DNA from: Saccharopolyspora hordei
GTDB taxonomy: Bacteria > Actinomycetota > Actinomycetes > Mycobacteriales > Pseudonocardiaceae
Direction: 5' to 3'
NCBI RefSeq assembly: GCF_013410345.1
Contig: NZ_JACCFJ010000001.1
Coordinates: 5,473,501 to 5,537,500 of the forward strand
DNA length: 64,000 bases
The position numbers and the translations under genes were made by a program. Shown here piece after piece: positions 16,429-24,878 of this stretch (positions are counted from its first letter, which is position 1; each line of letters opens with the position of its first letter). The notes beneath the pieces were generated by a model. It was not told the DNA's origin and made no database searches. It saw nothing but the letters and a program-made list of their open reading frames with translations.

Positions 16429-17901
16429 TCATTTCTGGGACACTCTGCTGACGGCCTTGACGTGCTGGAACTCGTGCATCCCCTCGAGGCCGCCGTCGCT
16501 GCCGTAGCCGCTGTCCTTGATGCCGCTCAGCGGGGTGTCGCGGTGCACGATCGTGCCGGTGTTGACGCCGATGGTTCCCGCCTCGACCGCCGACACCAGC
16601 CGCCGCGCCCTGTCTTCAGATCGGGTGAAGACGTACGCGGCGAGCCCCACCGGGAGCCGGTTGGCCTCGGCGATGGCGTTCTCGTCGGTGTCGTAGGGGT
16701 TGATGACCGCAACCGGACCGAAAGGTTCCTCATTCATCACCGCGGCCTCCGTCGGCGCACCCGTCAGCACGGTCGGCTCCACGAACCAACCCGGACCCGA
16801 CTGTGCGCTGCCACCGGTGCGCAGCGTCGCGCCTGCGGCTACCGACCGTTCGACGATGTCCAGGAGCCCCGTTCGCCGTCGCTCCACGGCGAGCGGTCCC
16901 ATGCGGCTGCCCGTGTCCAGTCCCGGCCCGACCGGCAGTTCGGTGGACAGGCGCGCGAAGTGGTCGACGAACTCCTCGTAGACGCTCCGCTGCACCAGGA
17001 ATCGCGTCGGTGAGATGCACACTTGCCCGGAGTTGCGGTACTTCGTGGTCGCCAGCACCTGCGCTGCGGCGGCGACGTCGACGTCCTCGGTGACGATCAC
17101 CGGCGCGTGCCCGCCGAGTTCCAGCGTGACGCGGGTGAGCGCCCCGGCGGCCAACCGCGCGATCTCGCGACCGACCGGCGTGGATCCGGTGAAGCTCACC
17201 GTCCGGATCGACGGGTGCTCGACGAGCTCGCGGGAGAGGCGCACCGGATCGCCGTTGACGACGTTGAGGACCCCGTCGGGCATGCCGGCCTCGGCCAGCG
17301 CTCGCGCGACGGCCAGGAAGGACGCCGGGGTCTCGGGTGGTGGCTTGACCACGGCGGTGCACCCAACCGCGAACGCCGCGGCGAGCTTGCGCGCCGCCAG
17401 CGACGCGGGGAAGTTCCACGGGGTCAGGATCGCCACCGGTCCGATGGCCACGCGCTCCACCGCCACGTCGCCACCGCTGACCGAGCCCGGCTCCATCCGG
17501 GCGGTGGGCCGCTCGGCCTGTTCGGCGTACCAGCGGAACAGCTCGATGATCGAGGTCATCTCGGCGCGCGATTCGGCGAGGGTCTTGCCGTGTTCGAGCG
17601 TCATCGTCCGCGCATCGGCCTCGATCGTGCGCTCCAACGAATCCGCTGCGCCCAGCAGCACCTCCGCCCGCTCTCGCGCGGGTTGTCGGGACCACTCGCC
17701 GAAGGTGCGCTGCGCAGCCGTGATGGCGGCTTCGACTTGTCGGTCGCTGGCTCCGGGCGCTCTGCCGATGCGGCCTCCGGTGGCGGGGTCGACCACGTCC
17801 GGATAGTTCTCGTCGTCGGCCTCCCCTGAAACCCACGACCCGTCGATGAGCAGCTTCGGCGGTGGGTACTCCGCGCCTGGCGTCGTTCCGGTGCGTGTCA
17901 C
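16429..17901 (-). CDS. Aldehyde dehydrogenase (succinate-semialdehyde dehydrogenase-like)
   Basis: 490 residues. It shows LTPWNFPA near residue 150, FTGSTPVG near 222, the catalytic glutamate in LELGGHAP and the cysteine in GQVCISPTRF. GTG start at 17901, placed by GAGGGAGCC just upstream. It lies 90 bp upstream of the LLM monooxygenase on the same strand, so it probably shares a transcript. Divergent from the SDR/butanediol dehydrogenase operon. Confidence 0.85.
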   Translation of the reverse strand: MTRTGTTPGAEYPPPKLLIDGSWVSGEADDENYPDVVDPATGGRIGRAPGASDRQVEAAITAAQRTFGEWSRQPARERAEVLLGAADSLERTIEADARTMTLEHGKTLAESRAEMTSIIELFRWYAEQAERPTARMEPGSVSGGDVAVERVAIGPVAILTPWNFPASLAARKLAAAFAVGCTAVVKPPPETPASFLAVARALAEAGMPDGVLNVVNGDPVRLSRELVEHPSIRTVSFTGSTPVGREIARLAAGALTRVTLELGGHAPVIVTEDVDVAAAAQVLATTKYRNSGQVCISPTRFLVQRSVYEEFVDHFARLSTELPVGPGLDTGSRMGPLAVERRRTGLLDIVERSVAAGATLRTGGSAQSGPGWFVEPTVLTGAPTEAAVMNEEPFGPVAVINPYDTDENAIAEANRLPVGLAAYVFTRSEDRARRLVSAVEAGTIGVNTGTIVHRDTPLSGIKDSGYGSDGGLEGMHEFQHVKAVSRVSQK

Positions 17902-17985
17902 TGGCTCCCTCTTTTCGTGCCCTCGTTGGGGTTTGAGGTTCCGGAGGGTATGCGCGGTGCGAGACACCGGTCCCGGTGAAGCCGC

Positions 17986-18046
17986 GAGTGTGTGTCAAGA
18001 ACGAACACTTCGGGAGTTGCGGCCTGGGACACACTCCCCGGAGAGC
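17986..18046. promoter_or_regulatory. Divergent intergenic region with GTGTGTC / GACACAC inverted boxes
   Basis: GAGTGTGTGTC (17986-17996) and GGACACACTC (18037-18046) form widely spaced inverted half-sites, 41 bp apart, between the aldehyde dehydrogenase and SDR genes. This is a plausible binding pair for the nearby AcoR/MimR-like activator, but it is assigned by position only. Confidence 0.4.
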
Positions 18047-18076
18047 ACCCACCTCAACGATGAGCGGAGGAGCCCC

Positions 18077-18859
18077 ATGAGCGATATCCAAGGGTCGACG
18101 GACTTGGTCACTGGTGCGGCGCAGGGAATCGGCAGGGCGATCGCGCTTCGACTCGCCTCGGACGGCGCGGACGTGGCGTTGGTGGACCTCAACGAGGACA
18201 AGCTCGGCGTAGTGGCCGATGAAGTCGCCGCGCTGGGGCGCAAGGCGATCTCGATCGGTGCCGATGTCAGCGACCGCGACCAGGTGCACGCCGCCGTCGA
18301 GCGGGCTGATCGCGACCTCGGGACGCTGCGCACCGTGGTCAACAACGCCGGGATCGTGCAGGTCAAACCGATCTCCGAAGCCACGCCAGCGGACTTGGAT
18401 GCGATCGTCGGCGTCAACGTCGCCGGCGTGGTGTGGGGTATCCAGGCGGCGGCCAAGACGTTCGTGGAACACGGCACGAAGGGCGCGATCATCAACGCCT
18501 CGTCGATCGCCGGGCACGACGGGTTCGCCCTGTTGAGCTTGTACTCGGCGACGAAGTTCGCGGTCCGCGCGCTCACCCAGGCGGCGGCCAAGGAACTCGC
18601 ACCTCACCACATCACCGTCAACGCTTACTGCCCGGGCGTGGTCGACACCGACATGTGGATCACGGTCGACCGGGAGATGGCCAAGCACACCGGAGCCGAG
18701 CCCGGCGCTACCTACGCGCAGTACGTCGACGGGATCGCTCTGGGACGCGCCGAGACCCCGCAGGACGTGGCCGGGTTCGTCTCCTACCTCGCCGGTCCCG
18801 ATGCTCGGTACATGACCGGGCAGGCACCGCTGATCGACGGCGGGCTGGTGTACCGGTGA
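18077..18859 (+). CDS. SDR oxidoreductase, acetoin/diacetyl reductase-like
   Basis: 260-residue short-chain dehydrogenase. The coenzyme motif TGAAQGIG is near residue 14, NNAG near 91, catalytic Ser in NASSIAG near 138 and YSATK near 156. The sequence YCPGVVDTDMW and the C-terminal IDGGLVYR fit the meso-butanediol dehydrogenase/acetoin reductase group. ATG preceded by CGGAGGAG. Its stop overlaps the GTG start of the VOC gene, and a zinc butanediol-type dehydrogenase follows. Confidence 0.82.
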   Translation: MSDIQGSTDLVTGAAQGIGRAIALRLASDGADVALVDLNEDKLGVVADEVAALGRKAISIGADVSDRDQVHAAVERADRDLGTLRTVVNNAGIVQVKPISEATPADLDAIVGVNVAGVVWGIQAAAKTFVEHGTKGAIINASSIAGHDGFALLSLYSATKFAVRALTQAAAKELAPHHITVNAYCPGVVDTDMWITVDREMAKHTGAEPGATYAQYVDGIALGRAETPQDVAGFVSYLAGPDARYMTGQAPLIDGGLVYR

Positions 18860-19209
18860 CCGCCGGAGCGGGTCGGGTGCGCAACGTGCTGCATCCGGTC
18901 GCCGACGTCGCAGCCGCGACCGCCTTCTACGCCGACACTCTGGGTTTCGGTGCGAAGTTCACCGACGGCACGCGGTACGCGGCGCTCGACGCGGGCGACG
19001 TGACGCTGGCCCTGGCCGGCCCGGGTGAGGACATCACCGATGGGGTGGCCGCTGCCTCGGTCAAGGTCGCCGACGTCGAGGCCACCGTCGCCGTCTTCAC
19101 CCGCGCGGGCGGGACGCTGGTGCGGCCGCCGGAACCAGGACCGCACGAAACCCGAGCGGTGCTGCGCGATCCGTGGGGCAACACCCTCATCGCCTACGCG
19201 CCGCGCTGA
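18856..19209 (+). CDS. VOC (glyoxalase/dioxygenase-fold) protein
   Basis: 117 residues with a single vicinal-oxygen-chelate module: RNVLHPVADVAAATAFYADTL at the N-terminus and RDPWGNTLI at the C-terminus. GTG start within GTGA, coupled to the SDR gene. The function cannot be told from sequence; single-module VOC proteins act as isomerases, lyases or resistance proteins. Confidence 0.75.
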   Translation: MTAGAGRVRNVLHPVADVAAATAFYADTLGFGAKFTDGTRYAALDAGDVTLALAGPGEDITDGVAAASVKVADVEATVAVFTRAGGTLVRPPEPGPHETRAVLRDPWGNTLIAYAPR

Positions 19210-19253
19210 CCAACCACGAGCCCCCAACACATTTCCGGCCCAGGAGGTAAGAC

Positions 19254-20300
19254 ATGCGCGCCGCTGTCTACTACGGCAACCAGGACCTGCGTCTTGAGGA
19301 CGTTCCCGAGCCCGAACCAGGCCCGGGGCAGGTCAAGATCCGGGTCAGCCGCAACGGAATCTGTGGCACAGACCTGCACGAGTACTACGACGGACCCATC
19401 TTTATCCCCACTGAACCGCACCCGCTCACCGAGCGGAAGGCACCGATGGTGCTCGGCCATGAGTTTGCCGGTGTGGTCACCGCCGTGGGCAGCGGAGTCA
19501 CCGATGTCGCCGAGGGTGACCAGGTCGCGGTCGAGCCAATCTACCGCTGCGGCCAGTGTCGACCTTGTACCACCGGGCGCTACAACCTGTGCCAGTCCAT
19601 CGGTTTCCACGGGCTGATGGCCGATGGCGGGATGGCCGAGCACACCGTCGTGCCCAGCTTCCAGGTGCACAAGTTGCCCGACGGCGTCCCGCTGGAGCTG
19701 GGCGCACTGGTGGAACCGATGGCGGTCGCCCACCATGCAGCGGTGTTGGGAAACGTCGGCGACCAAGATCGGGCACTGATCTACGGAGCCGGCCCGATCG
19801 GCATCGGACTGTGGTTCGCGCTGCGCTCGATGGGACTGACCGAGATCGACGTCGTTGAGCCCTCGGAGACGCGCCGCAAGTCGATCGAGGCCCTCGGCGC
19901 CCGCACCCTGGACCCCACCAGCCAAGACGTCCCCGGCCTGATCGCCGAGCGCACCAAGGGCGACGGCGTCGACGCAGCCTTCGACGCCGCCGGTGTGGAA
20001 CCCGCCGTCGAATCGGCTCTCAACTGCGTCGGCGAACGGCGGCCGCTGGTCAGCGTTGCGATCTACGACCGTCCGCTGTCCACTCCGCTGATCAACCTGG
20101 TGCTCCGCGAACGACGCATCCAGGGCACCATCTGCTACACCAGCGAGGACTACCGAGCGGTACTGGACCTCATGGCCCGCGACCATTACGACTTCACCGG
20201 CTGGGTCGACACCGTCCCCCTCAGCCAGGTCATCGACCAGGGCTTCGAGGAGCTGCGCGCCGGACGAAGGATGAAACTGCTGGTCGATCCCACCGCCTGA
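19254..20300 (+). CDS. Zinc-dependent 2,3-butanediol dehydrogenase-like protein
   Basis: 348-residue medium-chain dehydrogenase. GICGTDLHEY near residue 36 and GHEFAGVV near 68 carry catalytic zinc ligands, the structural cysteines form CGQCRPCTTGRYNLC, and LVEPMAVAHHA near 152 is typical of (R,R)-butanediol dehydrogenases. AGGAGGT lies 6 nt before the ATG. Third gene of an SDR-VOC-BDH operon closed by a strong hairpin. Two stereochemically different butanediol-type dehydrogenases side by side suggest acetoin/butanediol interconversion, or oxidation of another secondary alcohol. Confidence 0.84.
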   Translation: MRAAVYYGNQDLRLEDVPEPEPGPGQVKIRVSRNGICGTDLHEYYDGPIFIPTEPHPLTERKAPMVLGHEFAGVVTAVGSGVTDVAEGDQVAVEPIYRCGQCRPCTTGRYNLCQSIGFHGLMADGGMAEHTVVPSFQVHKLPDGVPLELGALVEPMAVAHHAAVLGNVGDQDRALIYGAGPIGIGLWFALRSMGLTEIDVVEPSETRRKSIEALGARTLDPTSQDVPGLIAERTKGDGVDAAFDAAGVEPAVESALNCVGERRPLVSVAIYDRPLSTPLINLVLRERRIQGTICYTSEDYRAVLDLMARDHYDFTGWVDTVPLSQVIDQGFEELRAGRRMKLLVDPTA

Positions 20301-20308
20301 GGCAACCT

Positions 20309-20353
20309 GTGAGGTTGGTGTCCCACAATCCTTCTGCGGGACACCAACCTCAC
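20309..20353 (+). terminator. Strong hairpin closing the SDR-VOC-BDH operon
   Basis: A perfect 16-bp stem (GTGAGGTTGGTGTCCC with its complement) around a 13-nt loop, starting 8 bp past the dehydrogenase stop. It is also the convergent end of the minus-strand cluster, so it may act in both directions. Confidence 0.85.
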
Positions 20354-20402
20354 GCGCACGTGCGGCTCGGCGACGATCGCCCGTCATTCATGCCAGCTCG
20401 CG

Positions 20403-21460
20403 CTAGTCGCGCCCCGGTAGCAGCAGCACCTTGCCAGTGTTGCCACCTTGCAGATCGAGAGCCTCTTGGAACTGGGACAGCCCCATCTTGTGGGTTACAA
20501 GCATGTCCAAGTCCAACCTCCCTCGCGACACGAGAGAACTGAGCACGTCCCACGTCTGCCAGAGAGAGCGCCCGAAGCTACCTTTCAAGGTGAGACCTTG
20601 CTTGATCACGTACTGAGTGACGTCCAGCGTGAACGGCTGCTTCGGCACCCCGACGCAGACCGCGGTGGCCTCTCGCGGCGCAACGCCCTCAAGACGACCT
20701 CGAGCGCGCCCGGAGCCCCGGTGCAATCGAACCCCACGTCAAAACCGCCGCGATCTTCCGATTCACCCTGGCACCAGTCCGCCACGCTCTCATCAGGTTC
20801 GAACGCCACTGCCCCGAGCGATTCGGCGACATTCCGGCGGAACGCGTTCGGCTCGACCACGACGGTTCGCCGGGCGCCGGACAACTGCGAAAGCTGAACT
20901 AGAGCGAGCCCGATCGGTCCGCCTCCTGCGATCAGCACCGACCGTCCGGCGAGATTGACCTGGCTGCGCTGAACCGCGTGCACGGCGACCCCAGCCGATT
21001 CGAACAGAGCTCCCGTCTCAGTCGAAACGTTCTCCGGCAGGGGAAAGCAGGCATGCTCGGACACGACGAGCCGCTCAGCGAATCCACCGTCGACATGCAA
21101 ACCCAACAGCTTTATGTTCAGGCAGTTGTGTCCCTCGCCGACGCGGCAGTGATAGCACCGCCGACAAGCGATGTGCGATTCGAGCGCGACTCGGTCGCCG
21201 CACCTCAGAGTGTCCACGCCCGGTCCGGTCTCGACGACCGTTCCAGCCACCTCGTGCCCGAGGACCACAGGGAATGCAAGGCCGAACGCCCTCGCCGCAG
21301 CGCTGTACGCGACGAGTTCCTTGTCGGTACCACACAACGATGCCGCGGCGACCGCGATGCGCACTTGCCCGAAGCCGACCGGCGGCTCCGGATGATCGGT
21401 GGCGTAGTTATATCCGTTCGCGGGTGTGGTTTTCACGACGGCTTTCACGGGTGCCCTCAC
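20403..21460 (-). pseudogene. Zinc-dependent dehydrogenase with a frameshift
   Basis: The first frame (from about 21460, GTG) carries SLCGTDKE, GHEVAGTVVETG, the four cysteines of CRRCYHCRVGEGHNC and GGGPIGLALVQLSQ, then breaks after GALEVVLRALRRE. The remaining third continues in another frame (EATAVCVGVPKQPFTLDV ... GLSQFQEALDLQ) to the stop at 20403. The join is near 20665, where one base is missing (or two are extra) in GCCGCGAGAGGCC on the coding strand. The whole resembles threonine/sorbitol-type dehydrogenases of about 350 residues. Either a recent pseudogene or a sequencing error. It follows the SDR gene by 17 bp. Confidence 0.8.
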
Positions 21461-21477
21461 AATTTCAGGTGCCGGGT

Positions 21478-22191
21478 TCAGACCTGCGCAACTCCTACGG
21501 TCAGTCCGCCGCAGACGTAGACGGTCTGCCCGGTGACGAAGCCTGCCCGCTCGTCGAGGAAGTATCCGGCTGAGTGGGCGATGTCGTCCGGCGTACCCAT
21601 CCTTCGCACCGGTACGGCTTCCACGATCTGCCTGGTCCGCTCTTCGTCATTGGCCTTGGCGAACAGTTCAGTAGCGATCGGTCCAGGACCGATGGCGTTG
21701 ACGGTGATGCCGAGCGGGCCGAGCTCGAGCGCCCACACCCGGGTCAGCCCGATCAGCCCCGCCTTCGACGCGGCATATGCGGTGCGCAGCTCCTTGCCGA
21801 GAGCGGCTCGCGAGGCCATGTTGACGATCCTGCCGAAACCGGCCTGCGTCATGCCCGGGAGCAGCGCCTGCGCGCACTGAACCGCGCACCGCAGGTTCAA
21901 CTGGTATGCGGCGTCGACCTCGGCCAACGACTGCTCCTGCAGAGCCCCGGGGAACACTGCTCCCACGTTGTTGACCAGCCTGGTGATCGGCCCGGCAGCA
22001 AGCGCTTCTTCGAGTGCGGCCCTGGTCGAGTCCGCATCCGCGAGATCGGCCTTCACCCCGGTTCCCACCGGAGCTGCTTCGCGGTCGATCACCACCACGT
22101 CCCAGCCGCGCGCGAGGCCTTCCTCTGCAATGGCGCGCCCGATCCCGGAGGCACCGCCGGTCACGAGCATCCTCTGGTCCTCAGTCGGCAC
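21478..22191 (-). CDS. SDR-family oxidoreductase
   Basis: 237 residues from the GTG at 22191, which directly follows the cyclase stop; an in-frame TTG at 22206 is the alternative. TGGASGIG lies near residue 11, NNVG near 75, MASRAALG carries the serine, and YAASK near 143 gives the catalytic Tyr/Lys. The C-terminus reads VCGGLTVG. Member of a minus-strand VOC-cyclase-SDR-ADH operon. Substrate unknown; a ring or chain alcohol intermediate is likely. Confidence 0.8.
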   Translation of the reverse strand: MPTEDQRMLVTGGASGIGRAIAEEGLARGWDVVVIDREAAPVGTGVKADLADADSTRAALEEALAAGPITRLVNNVGAVFPGALQEQSLAEVDAAYQLNLRCAVQCAQALLPGMTQAGFGRIVNMASRAALGKELRTAYAASKAGLIGLTRVWALELGPLGITVNAIGPGPIATELFAKANDEERTRQIVEAVPVRRMGTPDDIAHSAGYFLDERAGFVTGQTVYVCGGLTVGVAQV

Positions 22192-22192
22192 G

Positions 22193-23257
22193 TCACACCG
22201 TCGCAATCGGGGTCAGGGGCGACCCGGTTGCCCCGGGCAGCCGTAACGGAGGAGCGGTCAGCAGGAACCGTGAGCGCCCCCGTTTTCGCAAGTGTTCGGC
22301 CAGCTCCGACAACCACCACAGTTCGCCCAGGTGGACGCCGAGGCGGAACAGGCACAGTTCGTGCAGCGGCAGCGCCGGCTGTCCTTGTTCCTGCTGCACG
22401 GGTGGAAAGGCCTCGACCGCGTAGTTGTCGGCGGCGATCGCCGCCACACCGCTATCAGTGATCCACTTCTGCAATTCGAGGTCGGAGCCGTCCAGAACCG
22501 CCCCGACGTAGAGCTGCTCAGCCGTCGGCCGCGTATCGGCTTCCACCAACCCACGGGCGAAACCGGTGTGCAGCACCAGAATGTCCCCGGGCTCCACGAC
22601 GATCCGGTCGGCCTGGAGCACCTGGGCGAACTCCTCGAACCCCACGATGGCTCGCTGCCCACCTAGATGTGCTTCGAGGTCGACGAGCACAGCGCGTCCC
22701 TGCACACCGTGCCGAGCCATGTGGCTGATGTCCACCGGTCCGGCGTCCGAGGTCGACGCCGCACCCTCGGACGCTCCCTCGACCCGCCCCAGACTGGAAA
22801 TCCCCGCGGAATCCGGGCTTTCCGGGCCGACGACGTCGGTCCCAGCACGCCAACCGTTGTAGTAGACCTGCTCCGGCTCCCCATCGTCGTCGGCGTCGAA
22901 CAGCGCACCGGCGTGCCCGAACGCATCCCACTGCGTCGAGTACTGGGTGTGCAGCACGACGAGGTCGTCGCTCATGACGTCCGAAGCACCGGGGATCGCC
23001 ACGGACATCGAGCAGTTGAAGTTGACCTCGCCGGATCGCAGCGACGGCCGCACCACCGGCGGAAACCGGTTCGGGTTCAGCACCGTGCCGCCAGGACGGT
23101 CCAGCGGCAACGACAGGCTGAAGACACGGCCCTCCTCCACGGCGTCGATGCCCTTGCGGACCTGCTCGGCGCCGATCAGGTTGAGCCGCCCCAGCACGTC
23201 GTCGCCGCCGAAGTCGCCCCAGTTCGATCCGGGAGGGCGTTGCTGCCAGCGCGGCAT
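22193..23257 (-). CDS. Cyclase-family metal hydrolase (kynurenine formamidase-like fold)
   Basis: 354 residues of the PF04199-type cyclase family. The metal-site region reads LHTQYSTQWDAFGH near residue 105, where better known members have HxGTHxDxPxH. Asp and the final His are kept but the first part differs. A second conserved region is LVLHTGFARGL near 226. The ATG at 23257 has GGAGGAGG 9 nt upstream. It ends 1 bp before the SDR GTG. Members of this divergent subgroup occur in aromatic or cyclic-amide degradation clusters; the reaction here is not assigned. Confidence 0.75.
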   Translation of the reverse strand: MPRWQQRPPGSNWGDFGGDDVLGRLNLIGAEQVRKGIDAVEEGRVFSLSLPLDRPGGTVLNPNRFPPVVRPSLRSGEVNFNCSMSVAIPGASDVMSDDLVVLHTQYSTQWDAFGHAGALFDADDDGEPEQVYYNGWRAGTDVVGPESPDSAGISSLGRVEGASEGAASTSDAGPVDISHMARHGVQGRAVLVDLEAHLGGQRAIVGFEEFAQVLQADRIVVEPGDILVLHTGFARGLVEADTRPTAEQLYVGAVLDGSDLELQKWITDSGVAAIAADNYAVEAFPPVQQEQGQPALPLHELCLFRLGVHLGELWWLSELAEHLRKRGRSRFLLTAPPLRLPGATGSPLTPIATV

Positions 23258-23279
23258 CACCACGTCCTCCTCCACTCGG

Positions 23280-23729
23280 TCAGGACATGACTTCGTGGAT
23301 CTCGATGACGTTGCCCGCCGGGTCGGTGAGGAAGATCTGGTCCCAATCCTTCACGGCCCACTCGCCGTAGTCGGAGAACGGGATGCCGGCCTCGGTGAGG
23401 TGCTTGCGCACCGCGTCGAGGTCGTCGGTTCGGAAGGCGAAGTGCCCGGTGAGCAGCGGATTGATGGCGTGCCCCATGCGCGCGCCCAGGTACGCCTGCC
23501 GCCGTCCGGCGTGGATCTGCAGCTCGTCCTTGCCGTCGGCGTTGAAGAAGGCGACGTTGGCCTTCCACTTGCCGTCGTCCTCGGACTCGGTGCGGTCGTT
23601 CTGGTGCCCCAGGTGCTCGATCATCGGGGGCAGCGGCGCCGTTTCCAACCCGAGGACGTCCCGGTAGAAGGAGTGCAGCTCCTCCATGTCGTCCGAAACG
23701 ACGTTGACGTGGTGCAGGCGCAGCTTCAT
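23280..23729 (-). CDS. VOC-family protein (glyoxalase/extradiol-dioxygenase fold)
   Basis: 149 residues. LRLHHVNVVSDDMEELHSFY opens a VOC module and TDPAGNVIEIHE closes it. His at residue 6, a central His in GHFAFRT and the late Glu are in the positions of the usual metal ligands. First gene of the minus-strand operon, 22 bp before the cyclase gene, divergent from the LysR gene across a 25-bp palindrome. It could be a ring-cleavage or isomerase step. Confidence 0.78.
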   Translation of the reverse strand: MKLRLHHVNVVSDDMEELHSFYRDVLGLETAPLPPMIEHLGHQNDRTESEDDGKWKANVAFFNADGKDELQIHAGRRQAYLGARMGHAINPLLTGHFAFRTDDLDAVRKHLTEAGIPFSDYGEWAVKDWDQIFLTDPAGNVIEIHEVMS

Positions 23730-23809
23730 CGGTATCGGTCCTTCCGTGGTTCTCAACGGGCCTGATGCCCTCCTGTCCCCATGTTCGTCCGCCAGGCCTT
23801 ACTATTCCA

Positions 23810-23834
23810 ATACCAATCCCATAGGGACTGATAT
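23810..23834. promoter_or_regulatory. LysR-type operator, 25-bp palindrome
   Basis: ATACCAATCCC-ATA-GGGACTGATAT: the two 11-bp arms match at 9 of 11 positions. It lies between the divergent VOC operon (start 23729) and LysR gene (start 23866). Position and symmetry fit an autoregulatory LysR recognition site. Confidence 0.65.
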
Positions 23835-23865
23835 CGACCCGTTATAAATGGGGAGGATGTGGGCT

Positions 23866-24789
23866 GTGGACCTGCGCGACTTGGAAGCGTTCGTCGCCGT
23901 CGCCGAGGAGCTGCACTTCGGCCGTGCGGCAGCGCGCCTGCACATGGCGCAGCCACCGCTGAGCAACCGGATCAGACACCTGGAGAAGGAACTCCACCTC
24001 CCACTGTTCCAGCGCAGCACGCGCAGCGTCACCCTCACCGACGCCGGTAGCCGCCTGCTGCCACCGGCACGGCGCGCGCTCAACCAGGTCGCCGCCGTGC
24101 GCGACATCGCGACCTCCATCGCCTCAGGCGAGGAAGGCCGGGTGCGGATCGGCTTCGCCGGCGCTTCCAGCCAGCGCGCCCTGCCCTTGCTGACCAACGC
24201 GGTGCGGCGCACGCATCCCGGCATCGAACTGGTGCTGCAGTCCCAGACCTACGTCTACACCGCCTTCGACCAGCTGACCTCCGGCGATCTCGACCTCGCC
24301 TTCGTCCGCGTGCCCATCACACACCCAGAGCTCAGCCACCGGATCGTGCAGGTCGAGCAGGTCCTGTGCGCGCTACCCGAAGACCACCGGCTCGCCGACG
24401 CCGACGCCGTAAAGCTCGAGGACCTCTCCGACGACGGGTTCGTCAGCCTGCCCGAGGGAGCCCGGTCCATGCTGCGTGCGACGATGCACAGCATGTGCCT
24501 CTCGGCGGGCTTCCCGCCGAAGGTCGTGCAAGTCGCGCCGGATTCGGCGACCGTGCTGGCGCTGGTGGCCGCCGGTGCGGGCGTCACCATCACACTCAGC
24601 TCGGTGTGCCAGGCCCAGACCGTCGGCATCGTCTACAAACCGATCGAGGGCACCGGCCCCAGCCACCTGTTCGCTGCGCTGGGATGGCGATCGGACAACG
24701 ACTCCCCCGCGCTGCAGCGGGTGCTCGAAGTCGGTGAATCCGCACTGCCCACCCCTGATCTATATGGTCTCGATATCACTGGTTCCTGA
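23866..24789 (+). CDS. LysR-family transcriptional regulator
   Basis: 307 residues. The winged helix-turn-helix occupies about 1-60 (LRDLEAFVAVAEELHFGRAA, then RLHMAQPPLSNRIRHLE), followed by a substrate-binding domain. The GTG at 23866 is chosen: GGGAGG lies 9 nt upstream and the protein then begins VDLRDLEAF as in relatives, whereas the ATGs at 23848 and 23857 overlap that site. It sits between two catabolic arms and probably activates both in response to a pathway intermediate. Confidence 0.85.
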   Translation: MDLRDLEAFVAVAEELHFGRAAARLHMAQPPLSNRIRHLEKELHLPLFQRSTRSVTLTDAGSRLLPPARRALNQVAAVRDIATSIASGEEGRVRIGFAGASSQRALPLLTNAVRRTHPGIELVLQSQTYVYTAFDQLTSGDLDLAFVRVPITHPELSHRIVQVEQVLCALPEDHRLADADAVKLEDLSDDGFVSLPEGARSMLRATMHSMCLSAGFPPKVVQVAPDSATVLALVAAGAGVTITLSSVCQAQTVGIVYKPIEGTGPSHLFAALGWRSDNDSPALQRVLEVGESALPTPDLYGLDITGS

Positions 24790-24878
24790 TTCCGTGTTGG
24801 ACAGGAAAGGATTCGCGTCGTTAGCTACTCCGCGAAGGCGGCGAGCACCGCAGCTCCGCCTCGAAGGAGTGAGGCCTG

